From Lentinus brumalis (lineage: Eukaryota; Basidiomycota; Agaricomycetes; Polyporales; Polyporaceae), in the NCBI GenBank assembly GCA_001792895.1, contig MARA01000006.1:1922001-1986000 (forward strand): 64,000 bases of DNA. Direction: 5' to 3'. The first letter of the stretch is position 1. Each line of letters opens with the position of its first letter. Below are positions 47,894 to 58,281 of the stretch, one piece after another. Below the pieces are notes generated by a model, which was given only the letters and a program-made list of their open reading frames with translations, ran no database searches and was not told where the DNA came from. Made by a program: the position numbers and the translations under genes.

Positions 47894-48538
47894 CAGACGA
47901 TGACAATACTGCAGGGAGCAAGAGTTAAGCTCACGATGGCCACAGTTTATATATCATAGGTACCCAACCGGCCAAGACGGCGCCGCTTGAATGGAGGCCG
48001 TACAAACATTGGCCTTGTCATATTAATGGCGTCTTTCAACGAGATTATTGTGACCCAAAAACAGAGCTCAAAGGAGCATTCGAAGTGGCGAGACTACCAA
48101 TTGTTGAGTTGACGACTTATGTGCTTGTGAACAATCGCTTACTTTGGACGCAACCATCCTGGAGTCGAACACCGACGAAACAGGGTCAGCTTGGAACGAG
48201 TTCGAAATCGTCATAGTACTTACTAGGCCGAGACATAGGAATCCTGCGTCGAGGAACCAGCGAGGGATACGGCAGCGTCATCACGAACGTCCAACACAGA
48301 TAGAACCGAGTAAGTAGTGTAGTACATATCAAATTTCCCAGTGCTTCGCGCGCAGGTACCGAGGAAGCAGATAATAAACTATCATGAACGCGGGGAATGG
48401 AACACAAATGACCATCAAAAACCACGAGGAATGGGGATACAAGTGTTCGAGCTGGACGCGCCGCTTTATTGCCTCCGCAAGCGTCCTCATGTCGCCGCCG
48501 CGAGGCTCCTGCGCTCGCCCCCGCGGGTTTGAAGGCTC
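47894..48538. other. Intergenic, promoter of member 5 and 3' flank of the next gene
   Basis: TTTATATATC at about 47946-47955 is a possible TATA element on the minus strand for member 5. Nothing else identified. Confidence 0.35.
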
Positions 48539-49423
48539 CTAAGCGGCACTTGCGCCTGTATCATATATGTACTGGACCATCATACTGTGGAGGTCGAAGT
48601 GGTCAGTGAGCATGATGTCGCGCCTGGATGCGACGCGTCGTCTGACCGCCCGGTCGTAGTTGATGACCCGCTGCTGAAGAGACTCGTGGACAGCAGTGAA
48701 AAGTTCGAGTACGTGCAGCTCGTAATCCTTGAGCTCCTTCTGGCGATGAGGAAACGCGTAGGCCACGGCGGCTGCGACGGGGAACCACGCGGTGAGCCAG
48801 TCACTCGAGGTCTCGAGCTTCGCGGGGACGAGCGCGCCGTGAGAATTGAGCCGCCCGAGCGGATACTGCTCGCGGAGAACATGCTCGAGGTCGACCGCGC
48901 GCCCGAGCAGCACGTTGGTCCACTCCGCTTCCGGGAACTCGGGTACTCCAGCGGAATTGAGCAAGTCGCTCTTCGCGAACTCAATGTCGACTGCGTATAT
49001 GCGCAAGAGTCGCAAGGTTTCCTGCAGCTCGGGGCGGAGTCCCTTTTCGATGGCTCGGCTAGCAGAGGTCCACGCGAACGAGGTGTCGGGCTTCATTCTC
49101 TTGGAGGGAGGACAGGAACCGCCACTGCGTCTGGACCGCTCAGCCGTGCCATCGGACGGGGAGGTGGACCGCGCGCGCTTTTGGATTTGCAGGTGCGATG
49201 AGGAGGAGGGAATGCTGGGCGAACGCTGCTGGAGGGAGAGGGCGGGATCGATTCGGGAGGCAGCCCCTTCCTTGTTCAGCCCGACCTGTCGCTCGCATTC
49301 TCGAGTGGCCTCCAGCTCTCGATTGGCCAACTGAACAGGGCCTCGAGGGTTCACATCGGGGGTCTGCTGTGGAGAGGAGGAGCACTCGATAGTCGGTGGA
49401 GGAGATGTCGGCCTGTTACTCAT
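48539..49423 (-). CDS. Hypothetical protein of a basidiomycete multicopy type
   Basis: A 294-residue open frame without introns, MSNRPTSPPPTIECSSSPQQ. A disordered, Ser/Pro/Arg-rich N-terminal half with PPSKRMKPDTSFAWTSASRA precedes a helical C-terminal half: LQETLRLLRIYAVDIEFAKS, SSDWLTAWFPVAAAVAYAFP then HRQKELKDYELHVLELF, and RVINYDRAVRRRVASRRDIM. I recall this C-terminal layout (Trp/Phe-rich AYAFPHR, then VI.YD.AVR) from repeated hypothetical proteins in polypores, but no function is known to me. It could be a domesticated or mobile-element-associated gene; no terminal repeats were found next to it. Confidence 0.55.
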   Translation of the reverse strand: MSNRPTSPPPTIECSSSPQQTPDVNPRGPVQLANRELEATRECERQVGLNKEGAASRIDPALSLQQRSPSIPSSSSHLQIQKRARSTSPSDGTAERSRRSGGSCPPSKRMKPDTSFAWTSASRAIEKGLRPELQETLRLLRIYAVDIEFAKSDLLNSAGVPEFPEAEWTNVLLGRAVDLEHVLREQYPLGRLNSHGALVPAKLETSSDWLTAWFPVAAAVAYAFPHRQKELKDYELHVLELFTAVHESLQQRVINYDRAVRRRVASRRDIMLTDHFDLHSMMVQYIYDTGASAA

Positions 49424-50145
49424 GTCTGCGTCTTTTATGCTGATAGGGTGCGACTTGAGCTTGAGGCGTCGCGGGGTACTGGCAAGTGACTTCAGAAAAA
49501 AATCAGTACCGCGCTACTTGTGATGGGCCCGACCGAACACTCACCTGGTAGAGGCAGAGAGAAAGAGGTAAGAAAGGGTGGTAGCCCCTCTCTCGCTCTC
49601 TTCATGGTCTCGGACATAAGTTAGTACTATGTATGACCAAGATGGTGACATCACCGAGATATGGAGATCCAGTCTCTTACTCGACCGCAAGTGACCTCGC
49701 TATCTTACCAGGGTCTGAAAGGTGCATCTCGCGCACAAGGTGAGGATATCAAGCTACATAGCGGTAAGTAGATGATTCAGTGCTGTGTTGGTTCTGTTGC
49801 AAGCCGGTTGGCGCCAGGCGTTTCATATTGATCTGCAGAAGCAGATCTCTTGAACATAGATAAGATAAGATCAAGAGCGGGGGCAGACTCAGGAATTTTG
49901 CGACTTCTGCTTGCTCGATGTCGGCCACTAAACCCACTCCGAACTGTGAGCTTCTTGACGGCTTGACAGCTTGACGGCGAAGAGTTTGACGTATGGAACG
50001 ACAGATTCAGCTTTCGTGCTGTTTAGCAGCCCGAATTCGCGGCGGGACGGGCAGGACGCCTGGCAGGAGAAATCATCGACGAAGGATACAGGTGAGTCAA
50101 AGCAACTCTAATCCTTGTGTTCGTCTACTCACAGGTAGTTGAAGG
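49424..50145. promoter_or_regulatory. Upstream region of the FGAM synthase gene with tandem octamers
   Basis: About 720 bp. Three head-to-tail octamers TTGACGGC, TTGACAGC, TTGACGGC occupy 49955-49978. A probable 5'-UTR intron (GTGAGT...ACAG) spans 50092-50134, ending 11 bases before the ATG. Confidence 0.45.
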
Positions 50146-53100
50146 ATGATTGTGCTATACGGGAGCTCAGCGTTGTCGCAGTCAAAGCGAGACGTCGTCT
50201 TGAAGAACATCCAGAAGGCGCTACCCCAGATCACCTCTGTCGACGCTGTCTACCTCCATCTCGTCTCATTCCGGTCACAAGAAGCTAAGGATGACCTCTC
50301 CAGACCTGATTCGGAGTGTCGACGCACGCTAGACCGCCTGTTAGAATATGGAGACCACATCCATTTGCCCACTACCCTGGGAGCGCTGCAGACCCGCAAG
50401 AACGTAGCGTTCGTACTCCCGCGGCCAGGCTCGGTCTCTCCCTGGTCAAGCAAGGCGACAGATATCGCGGTCCTCTGCAAACTCGGAGACCACGTTGAGC
50501 GTTTAGAGCGTGGCCTGGCGTTCGTGTTCACCACTAGTGATGGCTCAAGTCTGACTCCCGATATCCTCGTTGCCATCTCTCCCCTCATCCACGATCGCAT
50601 GACCCAGGTCGTCCAGCTCTCTCTGCCCGACCAGGAAGCGATCTTCTCTCACAAGGGCGCCAGCCCGCTTCGCACCATCGACCTCGTCTCCGAGGCCACT
50701 CGCGATGCTGCCCGCGAGAAGCTGGTCGCAGCGAATAAGGAACTCGGCCTCGCGCTCTCCTCGGACGAGATTGACTACCTCGTTGATGCCTACGTCTCTG
50801 GTCCCGCACCCATCAACCGCAACCCGACCGATGCGGAGCTATTCATGTTCGCGCAGGTTAACTCGGAGCACTGTCGGCACAAGATCTTCAACGCGTCGTG
50901 GACGATCGACGGCGCGGCACAGGACACGTCGCTGTTCCAGATGATCCGCAACACGGAGAATCTGAATGGGGCCGGCACCATATCCGCGTACTCTGACAAC
51001 GCTGCCGTTTTCGCGGGCCACCGTGCGCCCCGCTTCGCAGTGTCGTATCACGCGGCGAGCACGGCGAACCCCGGGGTCAAGCACCTCTACCATGCCGAGG
51101 AAGAGGACATGCACGTCCTTGTCAAGGTCGAGACCCACAACCATCCCACCGCCGTGTCGCCATACCCCGGAGCCGCGACTGGCTCTGGTGGCGAGATCCG
51201 TGACGAGGGCGCCGTCGGACGCGGATCAAAGCCCAAAGCGGGCCTGGCAGGCTTTACTGTCTCAAACCTGCTGATTCCTGGCTACGAGCAGCCTTGGGAG
51301 ACGGACTTTGGTCGACCCGCTCACATCGCTTCCGCGCTCGACATCATGACCGAGGGCCCGCTCGGTGCGAGCGCGTTCAACAACGAGTTCGGACGGCCTG
51401 CGCTTGCCGGATACTTCCGTACGTTCGCAGAGAGCGTTTCTCTCCCAGAGGGCAGCAAATCGGAGGTCCGTGGTTACCACAAGCCGATCATGATCGCTGG
51501 AGGTCTGGGGAACGTCCGTCCGCCGTTCGCCCAGAAGTCAAAGATCTCTCCAGGGTCGAAAATCATCGTCCTCGGTGGCCCGGGCTTGCTCATCGGGCTT
51601 GGTGGAGGTGCCGCAAGCAGTCAGGTCTCGGGCGCTGGGTCCGCAGACCTCGACTTCGTTAGCGTGCAGCGCGACAACGCCGAGATGCAGCGGCGTTGTC
51701 AGCAGGTTATCGACGCATGCACAAACCTTGGTGACGACAACCCCATCCAATCGATCCACGACGTCGGTGCCGGTGGTCTCTCCAACGCGCTCCCGGAGTT
51801 GGTTCACGACTCGGACCTCGGTGCCACATTCGAGATCCGCGATGTCCTCGTCGCCGACTCGAGTATGTCTCCCATGGAGATCTGGTGCAACGAGAGTCAG
51901 GAGCGGTACGTGCTGGCCATCGCACCCGACCAAGAGACCCTCTTCCGGAGCCTTGCAGAGCGCGAGCGGTGTCCGTTCTCGATAGTCGGCACAGCGAGTG
52001 ACTCGGATGAGCTCGTTGTCACCGACCGACTGCTGAAGCAGGATGTCATCCGTCTGAAGATGTCCACTCTCTTCGGGAAGCCGCCTCGCATGCATCGGAC
52101 GGACAAGCACGTCGCTCCTCCAGCTGTCCCCTTCAAGGCCGACCTCGCCGAGTACCTCTCTGATCTCCAACCATCAGCCCGAATCAGCCAGGCCGTCGAT
52201 AGAGTCCTGCGTCTCCCCTCAGTCGGGTCGAAGTCCTTCCTCATCACCATTGGGGACCGTACCATCACCGGTCTCGTCACGCGCGACCAGATGGTCGGGC
52301 CATGGCAAGTACCCGTAGCCGACGTCGCAGTGACACGCTCCACATACGGCTTCGACGTCCTCGCTGGCGAGGCGATGGCCATGGGCGAGCGCACGCCCCT
52401 CGCGATCCTTAACGCCGCTGCCTCCGCGCGCATGGCGGTCGCCGAGTCGCTCACGAACCTCGCTGCGGCGCATGTCGGTGACCTTGGCCGTGTCAAGCTC
52501 AGTGCGAACTGGATGTGTGCGGCGAGCAAGGAGGGTGAGGGTGCGGCGCTCTACGACGCGGTCAAGGCTGTCGGTATGGAGTTGTGCCCTGCGCTTGGCG
52601 TGGGGATTCCAGTGGGCAAGGACTCGATGAGCATGTCGATGAAGTGGCAGCAGGGCGACGAGAAGCGCGAGGTCAGCTCGCCGCTGTCGCTCATCATCAC
52701 GGCGTTTGCAGGGGTCGAGGACGTCAGCAAGACGTGGACTCCTCAGCTCCGGACCGATCTGGACGGGCCGGCGTCGCTGGTGTTCTTCGATCTTGCGCGG
52801 GGCAAGCAGCGTCTCGGAGGTTCGGCGATTGCGCAGGTGTTCAAGCAAGTCGGCTCGGAGGCACCAGATGTCGTCGAGGCGCAGGACATCAAGGTGTTCT
52901 TCGAGGCATCACAGGCGATCCGCAAGGAGCATCCCGGACTGGTTTTGGCGTACCATGACCGCTCGGATGGTGGTCTCTTCACGACGCTAGTCGAGATGGC
53001 GTTCGCTGGCAGGACGGGTCTGCAGATCGACTTGAACGCCATCACTGCGCACACGGACAGCGTTTCTGCGCTGTTCAACGAAGAGCTTGGTGCTGTTCTC

Positions 53101-54216
53101 CAGGTCCGGGAGAGGGACGTCGCGCAACTCACCAACTTCTTCGCCCAACGCGGGTTCCCTACCTCATCTATCCACACTCTCGGCAAAGTCACCACCGACG
53201 AGACCATCAAGTTCTCTGCAGGGTCCAACGAAGTCTTCTCCAGCACGCGTGCAGAACTGCAAGCAGCCTGGGCAGAGACGTCCTACCGGATGCAGTCGCT
53301 CCGCGACAACCCGCAAGCGGCCAAGGCAGAATACGACCTCATCAAATCCTCGTCATACAAGGGCCTCTACTACGACCTCACCTTCACCCCGCACCCCTCA
53401 CGCTCGCTCTTCCGCCGTCCCAAGGTCGCCATTCTCCGCGAGCAAGGCGTGAACGGGCACGTCGAGATGGCCTGGGCCTTCACCGCCGCCGGCTTCGACG
53501 CCATCGACGTGCACATGTCCGACATCCTCTCCGGCGCGCTCTCCCTCGCCTCCTTCCGCGGCCTCGCCGCCTGCGGCGGCTTCTCCTACGGCGACGTCCT
53601 CGGCGCCGGCAAGGGCTGGGCCAACTCCGTCCTCCTCAACGCGACCGCCCGCGCGCAGTTCGCCGCGTTCTTCGCGCGCGAGGACACGTTCGCCCTTGGC
53701 GTGTGCAACGGCTGCCAGTTCATGTCCAACCTCCGCGAGATAATCCCTGGGGCGCAGGACTGGCCCGACTTCAAGCCGAACCGCAGCGAGCGCTTCGAGG
53801 CGCGCGTGTGCGTCGTCGAGGTCGTCGACGGGCCCGTCACCCAAAAGTCCGTCTTCCTCCGCGACATGGCCGGCTCGAAGCTCCCCGTCGCCGTCGCGCA
53901 CGGGGAGGGCCGTGCCACGTTCTCCTCCGCCGCCGCCCAAGGGAAGCTCGAGGGCGCGGGGCTCGTGGGCGTGCGCTACGTCGATTCCGCTGGGAAGCCC
54001 GCGGAGGCGTACCCGCTGAACCCGAACGGGAGCCCGGCGGGCATCACGGGCGTGCAAACTCCGGACGGGCGGGTGCTCGCGCTCATGCCGCACCCTGAGC
54101 GTGTGGTCGCGCTCGAGAGCAACAGCTGGTACCCGCCGGGCTTCGCGGACGCGTGGAAGGGCGTCGGGCCGTGGTTCACGCTCTTCCAGAGTGCGCGGAA
54201 GTGGTGTGGGGAGTAA
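50146..54216 (+). CDS. ADE6: Phosphoribosylformylglycinamidine synthase (ADE6/PurL-type)
   Basis: Fourth step of purine biosynthesis: FGAR + Gln + ATP to FGAM, cytosolic. One uninterrupted ORF of 1356 residues, the usual eukaryotic length. The N-terminal FGAR-AT domain starts MIVLYGSSALSQSKRDVVLK. NSEHCRHKIFNASWTIDG and ETHNHPTAVSPYPGAATGSG mark the first AIRS-type catalytic domain. DVGAGGLSNALPELVHDSDL, KLSANWMCAASKEGEGAALY and GIPVGKDSMSMSMKWQQGDE cover the second half. The C-terminal class I glutaminase has GFSYGDVLGAGKGWANSVL, the nucleophile Cys1187 in LGVCNGCQFM, and His1316/Glu1318 in PHPERV. No frame damage, in contrast to several neighbours. The 285-residue antisense ORF at 53398-54255 is a shadow. 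Confidence 0.97.
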   Translation: MIVLYGSSALSQSKRDVVLKNIQKALPQITSVDAVYLHLVSFRSQEAKDDLSRPDSECRRTLDRLLEYGDHIHLPTTLGALQTRKNVAFVLPRPGSVSPWSSKATDIAVLCKLGDHVERLERGLAFVFTTSDGSSLTPDILVAISPLIHDRMTQVVQLSLPDQEAIFSHKGASPLRTIDLVSEATRDAAREKLVAANKELGLALSSDEIDYLVDAYVSGPAPINRNPTDAELFMFAQVNSEHCRHKIFNASWTIDGAAQDTSLFQMIRNTENLNGAGTISAYSDNAAVFAGHRAPRFAVSYHAASTANPGVKHLYHAEEEDMHVLVKVETHNHPTAVSPYPGAATGSGGEIRDEGAVGRGSKPKAGLAGFTVSNLLIPGYEQPWETDFGRPAHIASALDIMTEGPLGASAFNNEFGRPALAGYFRTFAESVSLPEGSKSEVRGYHKPIMIAGGLGNVRPPFAQKSKISPGSKIIVLGGPGLLIGLGGGAASSQVSGAGSADLDFVSVQRDNAEMQRRCQQVIDACTNLGDDNPIQSIHDVGAGGLSNALPELVHDSDLGATFEIRDVLVADSSMSPMEIWCNESQERYVLAIAPDQETLFRSLAERERCPFSIVGTASDSDELVVTDRLLKQDVIRLKMSTLFGKPPRMHRTDKHVAPPAVPFKADLAEYLSDLQPSARISQAVDRVLRLPSVGSKSFLITIGDRTITGLVTRDQMVGPWQVPVADVAVTRSTYGFDVLAGEAMAMGERTPLAILNAAASARMAVAESLTNLAAAHVGDLGRVKLSANWMCAASKEGEGAALYDAVKAVGMELCPALGVGIPVGKDSMSMSMKWQQGDEKREVSSPLSLIITAFAGVEDVSKTWTPQLRTDLDGPASLVFFDLARGKQRLGGSAIAQVFKQVGSEAPDVVEAQDIKVFFEASQAIRKEHPGLVLAYHDRSDGGLFTTLVEMAFAGRTGLQIDLNAITAHTDSVSALFNEELGAVLQVRERDVAQLTNFFAQRGFPTSSIHTLGKVTTDETIKFSAGSNEVFSSTRAELQAAWAETSYRMQSLRDNPQAAKAEYDLIKSSSYKGLYYDLTFTPHPSRSLFRRPKVAILREQGVNGHVEMAWAFTAAGFDAIDVHMSDILSGALSLASFRGLAACGGFSYGDVLGAGKGWANSVLLNATARAQFAAFFAREDTFALGVCNGCQFMSNLREIIPGAQDWPDFKPNRSERFEARVCVVEVVDGPVTQKSVFLRDMAGSKLPVAVAHGEGRATFSSAAAQGKLEGAGLVGVRYVDSAGKPAEAYPLNPNGSPAGITGVQTPDGRVLALMPHPERVVALESNSWYPPGFADAWKGVGPWFTLFQSARKWCGE

Positions 54217-55218
54217 GCGCTGAGCTCCGCGGCTTCGTGACTGGGGGAAGTCCATGGTGCAGGGGCGGGGGGAGTGGGATGCTGCGAACTGCGGGGATAA
54301 GCTTGAATGGCGTTGCGTGGGTGAGCGGTTGGGGTTAACGTTATGGTTATGTTTGGGTGCGAGTGCGGGTACCCGTTATGTTCCTGGGTCTGAACAGAAG
54401 TGACACAAATAGCGATGTATTCTTACGCAGCGCAAAGATAGACGACGACTGTAGCCAGGGCCGTAGTATGTCGAGAATAGATTCTGTATTTCCTCATGTC
54501 GCGACCGGTCTCCGCACCAGAACAGACCCGATGTTCGCACTCTGCGCAAGGGGGTGCCAAAAACAACGTCCAGTTGCGTTCGTTGCAGAAGTAGAGGGAC
54601 AGCATGTACTACTAGAAGGCACCGGCACCGTATAACCCAAAACCACTACAATAGAATCAGATAGATAATGTATGTATGTATGCGCGTAAACTGCAACGAA
54701 AAAAAGAGTCACTATGGACACCATCCATGCTGCCCCGACAAAGCGAGGTTGAAAGGTCCGCCCACGGGCCAGTCTAGGGGACGGGGTCGAGGTAAAGGTA
54801 AGGGGGGAACGCGGGAACGTGAACTGTCCAGCGGCAGGAGCAAAGTCAGGAGGAGGACCGAGACTGTACATATTACATGCACACTACCCGGCGTGCGCGT
54901 ACTTGTAGCAGGATGCATATGCGACGACGACGTGGCGATGGTGATGACGTATAAGCGCGACTTCAGGAGGAGAGACGTATGAACGCAGCTAGATTTCCAT
55001 TCACCGGGTACTTGACAGGACACGGTGGGTATATTGTGATATCGTAGATGAGCGCGGGCGTAGAGGATGTGTGCGGCAGCAGCAACGGGTTCGGGGAGAG
55101 GGGGAGGTAGTGTTCGGCAGCGGACAGAAGAAGCGTACGTGTGGGGGAGGGGGGCAAACAGGGAACATGCGGTCGTGGTCCGAGTCATCACATCGCGTAT
55201 ACATCCTCCTCGCGTCGC
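54217..55218. other. Intergenic between convergent gene ends
   Basis: About 1 kb containing 3' flanks only. A TGTATGTATGTATG microsatellite lies near 54667-54681, and G-rich tracts near 54780-54810 and 55141-55155. Confidence 0.4.
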
Positions 55219-56745
55219 TCACCGAGCGTAACCCGTCTGCATCTCCACCGCGGGCTGCTGATAGTATTGTTGCTGTTGTGGTTGTGGCGAGTACGGCTGC
55301 GAAGGGTACTGGTTCTGAGTGTAGCTCGGAGTGTCCGGGAGCTTCTCTGTATATCCAGTCGTCTGCCCAGCATCAGCAGCCGCAGTGGCCGCACGCGCAT
55401 CGCCGATACCGGCACGGGTGCCCCAACCAGTCTATGAAACGAAGACCAGTGTCAGTATCGCCCTTCGAACGATGAGTGGACGGTCGACTTGCCTCGTGAA
55501 GGGTCAAGAGCGCGTATATCTTCATTATTGAGAAGTAGTACCCGAATAGGATGAAGGCGGGGACGTGGATGACATCTTGCGGGCGGTCCCAGAGATGGGG
55601 AAGCAGCTTCGCCGTCCGGGTAGCGAACAGCCAGACGAAGTAACTGACGATGACGTTCCTACAGGCGCCGATGTCAGATGGGATCACGTAGCGCAATGGC
55701 GTGATACGTACCACCACGGCAAATGGTAGCCGCCCTGGTCTACAGGAATCGTGGTCTTGTAGACGACGTAGCCGACGAAGAACGGACCAGCGAGGAGGGT
55801 GAAGGGGTTGAACAATTTGTCCACCTGGCCCTGTGTCAGCGCGTGCGATTGATCGTAGCGGAGGAAGCGCTCACCATCGTGTAAGCGACGTAGGGATGCG
55901 AAGTCCAGACGTGGCGCTCCATGAACAGAGAACGGAGATCCGACCGCCAAGTATTACGCGTCCACCGGAGCACCTGCTTGAGGAAACGCCAGTTCGGCTT
56001 CATCGTGGACAGAAGCTCGGCCTCCTTGCAGCACTGGACGTAGGTGCTCCAGCCGTGGCTGACCATCCATCGCGTGAGGAACTTGTCGTCACCCGAGTTC
56101 AGCTGGTACTTCCCGAGCCAGTAGTCGTGCGTAAAGCCGTGCAAGAACTCGGGATCCTTCAAAATGACGGTCCGGTAGGCGGCAGTACGTCCAGACAGAC
56201 ACGGCAGGCCACCGTCGATGTGGGTCGAGGAGGAGATCTCGATGTTCCGGATAGACAGACGGAACGCAGCGAGAACCTCCCAGACCGTCATGCGCTTGCC
56301 GACAGGCTGGACGCGCTGCGACGTGCCCACACCGCCAACCTTCTGGTCCTCGAAGCAAGCGAGGGTATACGGGAGGAGGGTCGGCGGCCAGATCGCGTCG
56401 TCGTCGGCGAAGACGATGATATCGGTGGTGACGTTTTTGATGCCGTGCGACATCTGGAGGCGCTTGTTGGCAAAAGGGACGGTCAGGACGCGGATGCGCT
56501 CAGGGTCGACGGCGTTCGCGAGGTCCTGCAGCGGCCCCAGCATCTTCTCCTCGGTGATGATGAGAATCTCCTTGGGCTTGCCGACGAGCCAACTGTGCGC
56601 GGCCTCCTTGAACTCCTCGCCGGCGTCGATGGTGGGCACGATGATGGTGACATCCTCTTCTGCGATGTAGGTCGGATTCTCGGGAGGGGGACTGGGCGGT
56701 AGGTGAGGGAGGCGGCAATTCGTATTAGGTACCACAAGTATCGAT
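55219..56745 (-). CDS. Family 2 glycosyltransferase, Cps1/hyaluronan-synthase-like polysaccharide synthase
   Basis: Membrane enzyme that probably polymerises an extracellular polysaccharide. Motifs: ENPTYIAEEDVTIIVPTIDA (nucleotide-binding start), TTDIIVFADDDAIWP (DDD metal site), GVGTSQRVQP, HIDGGLPCLSGRTAAYRTVI, LNSGDDKFLTRW (GDD block) and KQVLRWTRNTWRSDLR (the processive-enzyme xxRW motif). Membrane helices follow (FNPFTLLAGPFFVGYVVY, VIVSYFVWLF, FILFGYYFSIMKIYALLTLH), then a Gln/Tyr-rich tail ending AVEMQTGYAR, stop 55219-55221. The last intron uses a GC donor. A base is missing in the run 56682-56684, separating YLWYLIRIAASLTYRPVPLP from the catalytic domain. The exon starts after CCGCAG near 56745; the first exon with the ATG is not identified. 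Confidence 0.85.
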
Positions 56746-58281
56746 AAAAGCTGCGGGAATGTCAGCAAGACCGCGGCGGATGTGAAGAGGGCGGGAACGC
56801 TGCAAGCTAGACGCGATAATCGGGCGAACAACGCAGAGCGGCGGGCGCTTGACCACCATGAGACTCTCTACAGTCCAGCTGGTGCTCCCCAGAATAAGCG
56901 GGATTTTAGCTCGTGGCACAGTGTGCGTACCCAGAGGGTAAGAACACTGCAGGCGCAGATCGAGAGAGACAAGGAGAGATGGGCGCCTGTCAGTTGCAGA
57001 GCAACGGACAACACAGACCTCGGCGGCTGTGGGCTCGAGAGGGCCGAGCTCTGCGAACTGACAGCGAGCGGCGAGAATGACGAAGGGCGGAGGGGGCCTG
57101 CTACCGCCCACTGCATCAGAGTGACGCACCCCCGCATCGACAACACTCGTGCACGACACGGCCCACCATCGGTGCCCGCCCACGTCTACCGGGGGACCGA
57201 GGTAGCAGAAACGATGAGAGATGCCCTCTTGCGCGGGCGATGACCGCAGAACATCGTGCAAAGCCCAGCGCACCGCTGCCAGCCTCTCCCCGAGACTGGC
57301 GACGTCCTCGTTCTCCCTCGCAGACAAAACCCCGCAGCGTCCCGTAGTGTATAAGAAGATGTGCTCACCCAATGACCCCGAATGGTACAACTGGCGACGG
57401 GTGTCAGCAACGGAGCTCCTCGTTCGCGACGGGGCACTCACAGACTGGGAAGTGGTCCGAGGTCAACCGGAGCATGGCGACCCACCCTCAGGCGTCGGTC
57501 GACAAAACAAAGAAAGCAGTAAACGAGCGGGAGGGTTGCTGGGACGGCGGGGACGACGGGAGGGGGTCGCAGCACGGCGACGACGGAGGGCGGTGGCGAG
57601 TGCCTTTGAGCGTCCCTCCCGTCGTCCAGCCGCAGATGCCAGCCCAGCGGAGTCTCAATCGCTTGCCATTTCCGGCCGCTTGTTTCACACAGCATCGGCG
57701 TGATGGTCGCAGCCGGCCTCGCTCGCCGGAGTCTGCATCTCTCCTGCCAGGCTGCCACACGCTGAAGGAGCTCTGCGTCATTCGTGCGCTGCTCGCAATG
57801 TGTCGCGGACATCGACTGCTCACTGCGTCTGCCCCGTCCGAGTCTCGTCCTGGCAGCGTCGGTGCGGCGGTCGGTGGTCGCCACGCCTGCATCACTCCGC
57901 AGCCGCCGTCCGCGCAAACACGCTGACCGCCCCGGCCACCTGTTCCGCTCGTTCGCGCTCTCTGCAACACGCACATCCAATGCCGCATCGCCTCGACGCG
58001 ATCCTATGGTATGTCCCCGTCCGCTGTAGACACGCAGACCGCCCATGTACTAGTCCAGCGAGCAATCGAACACGCTTCGCCCCTCCCGAGTCTGCGCATC
58101 CCCGGAGACACACCGTGCAATTCGCTGTACGCGGACGCGCGCATGTCCCTGCAAACAACCTCCTCCACAGGGCCCCCGTTCTATTCATGCCAAGACGCCT
58201 CGCATGTCCATACGATATACACGGACCTGGTACACAGTACGAATCGCCGGCAAGACCTTGGCGCGTCGTTCCCGCACACAG
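56746..58281. other. Region with no supported gene
   Basis: The first exon of the glycosyltransferase should be here. ORFs on both strands (for example the 238-residue minus-strand frame ending at 56725) are GC-driven and lack motifs. From about 57.8 kb the plus strand becomes strongly C-rich over G. Confidence 0.35.

Noticed and set aside
53398..54255. 285-residue minus-strand ORF
   Set aside because: Antisense shadow of the GC-rich 3' end of the FGAM synthase gene, with a repetitive composition and no motif.
55833..56702. 289-residue plus-strand ORF
   Set aside because: Shadow of the glycosyltransferase catalytic domain on the opposite strand.
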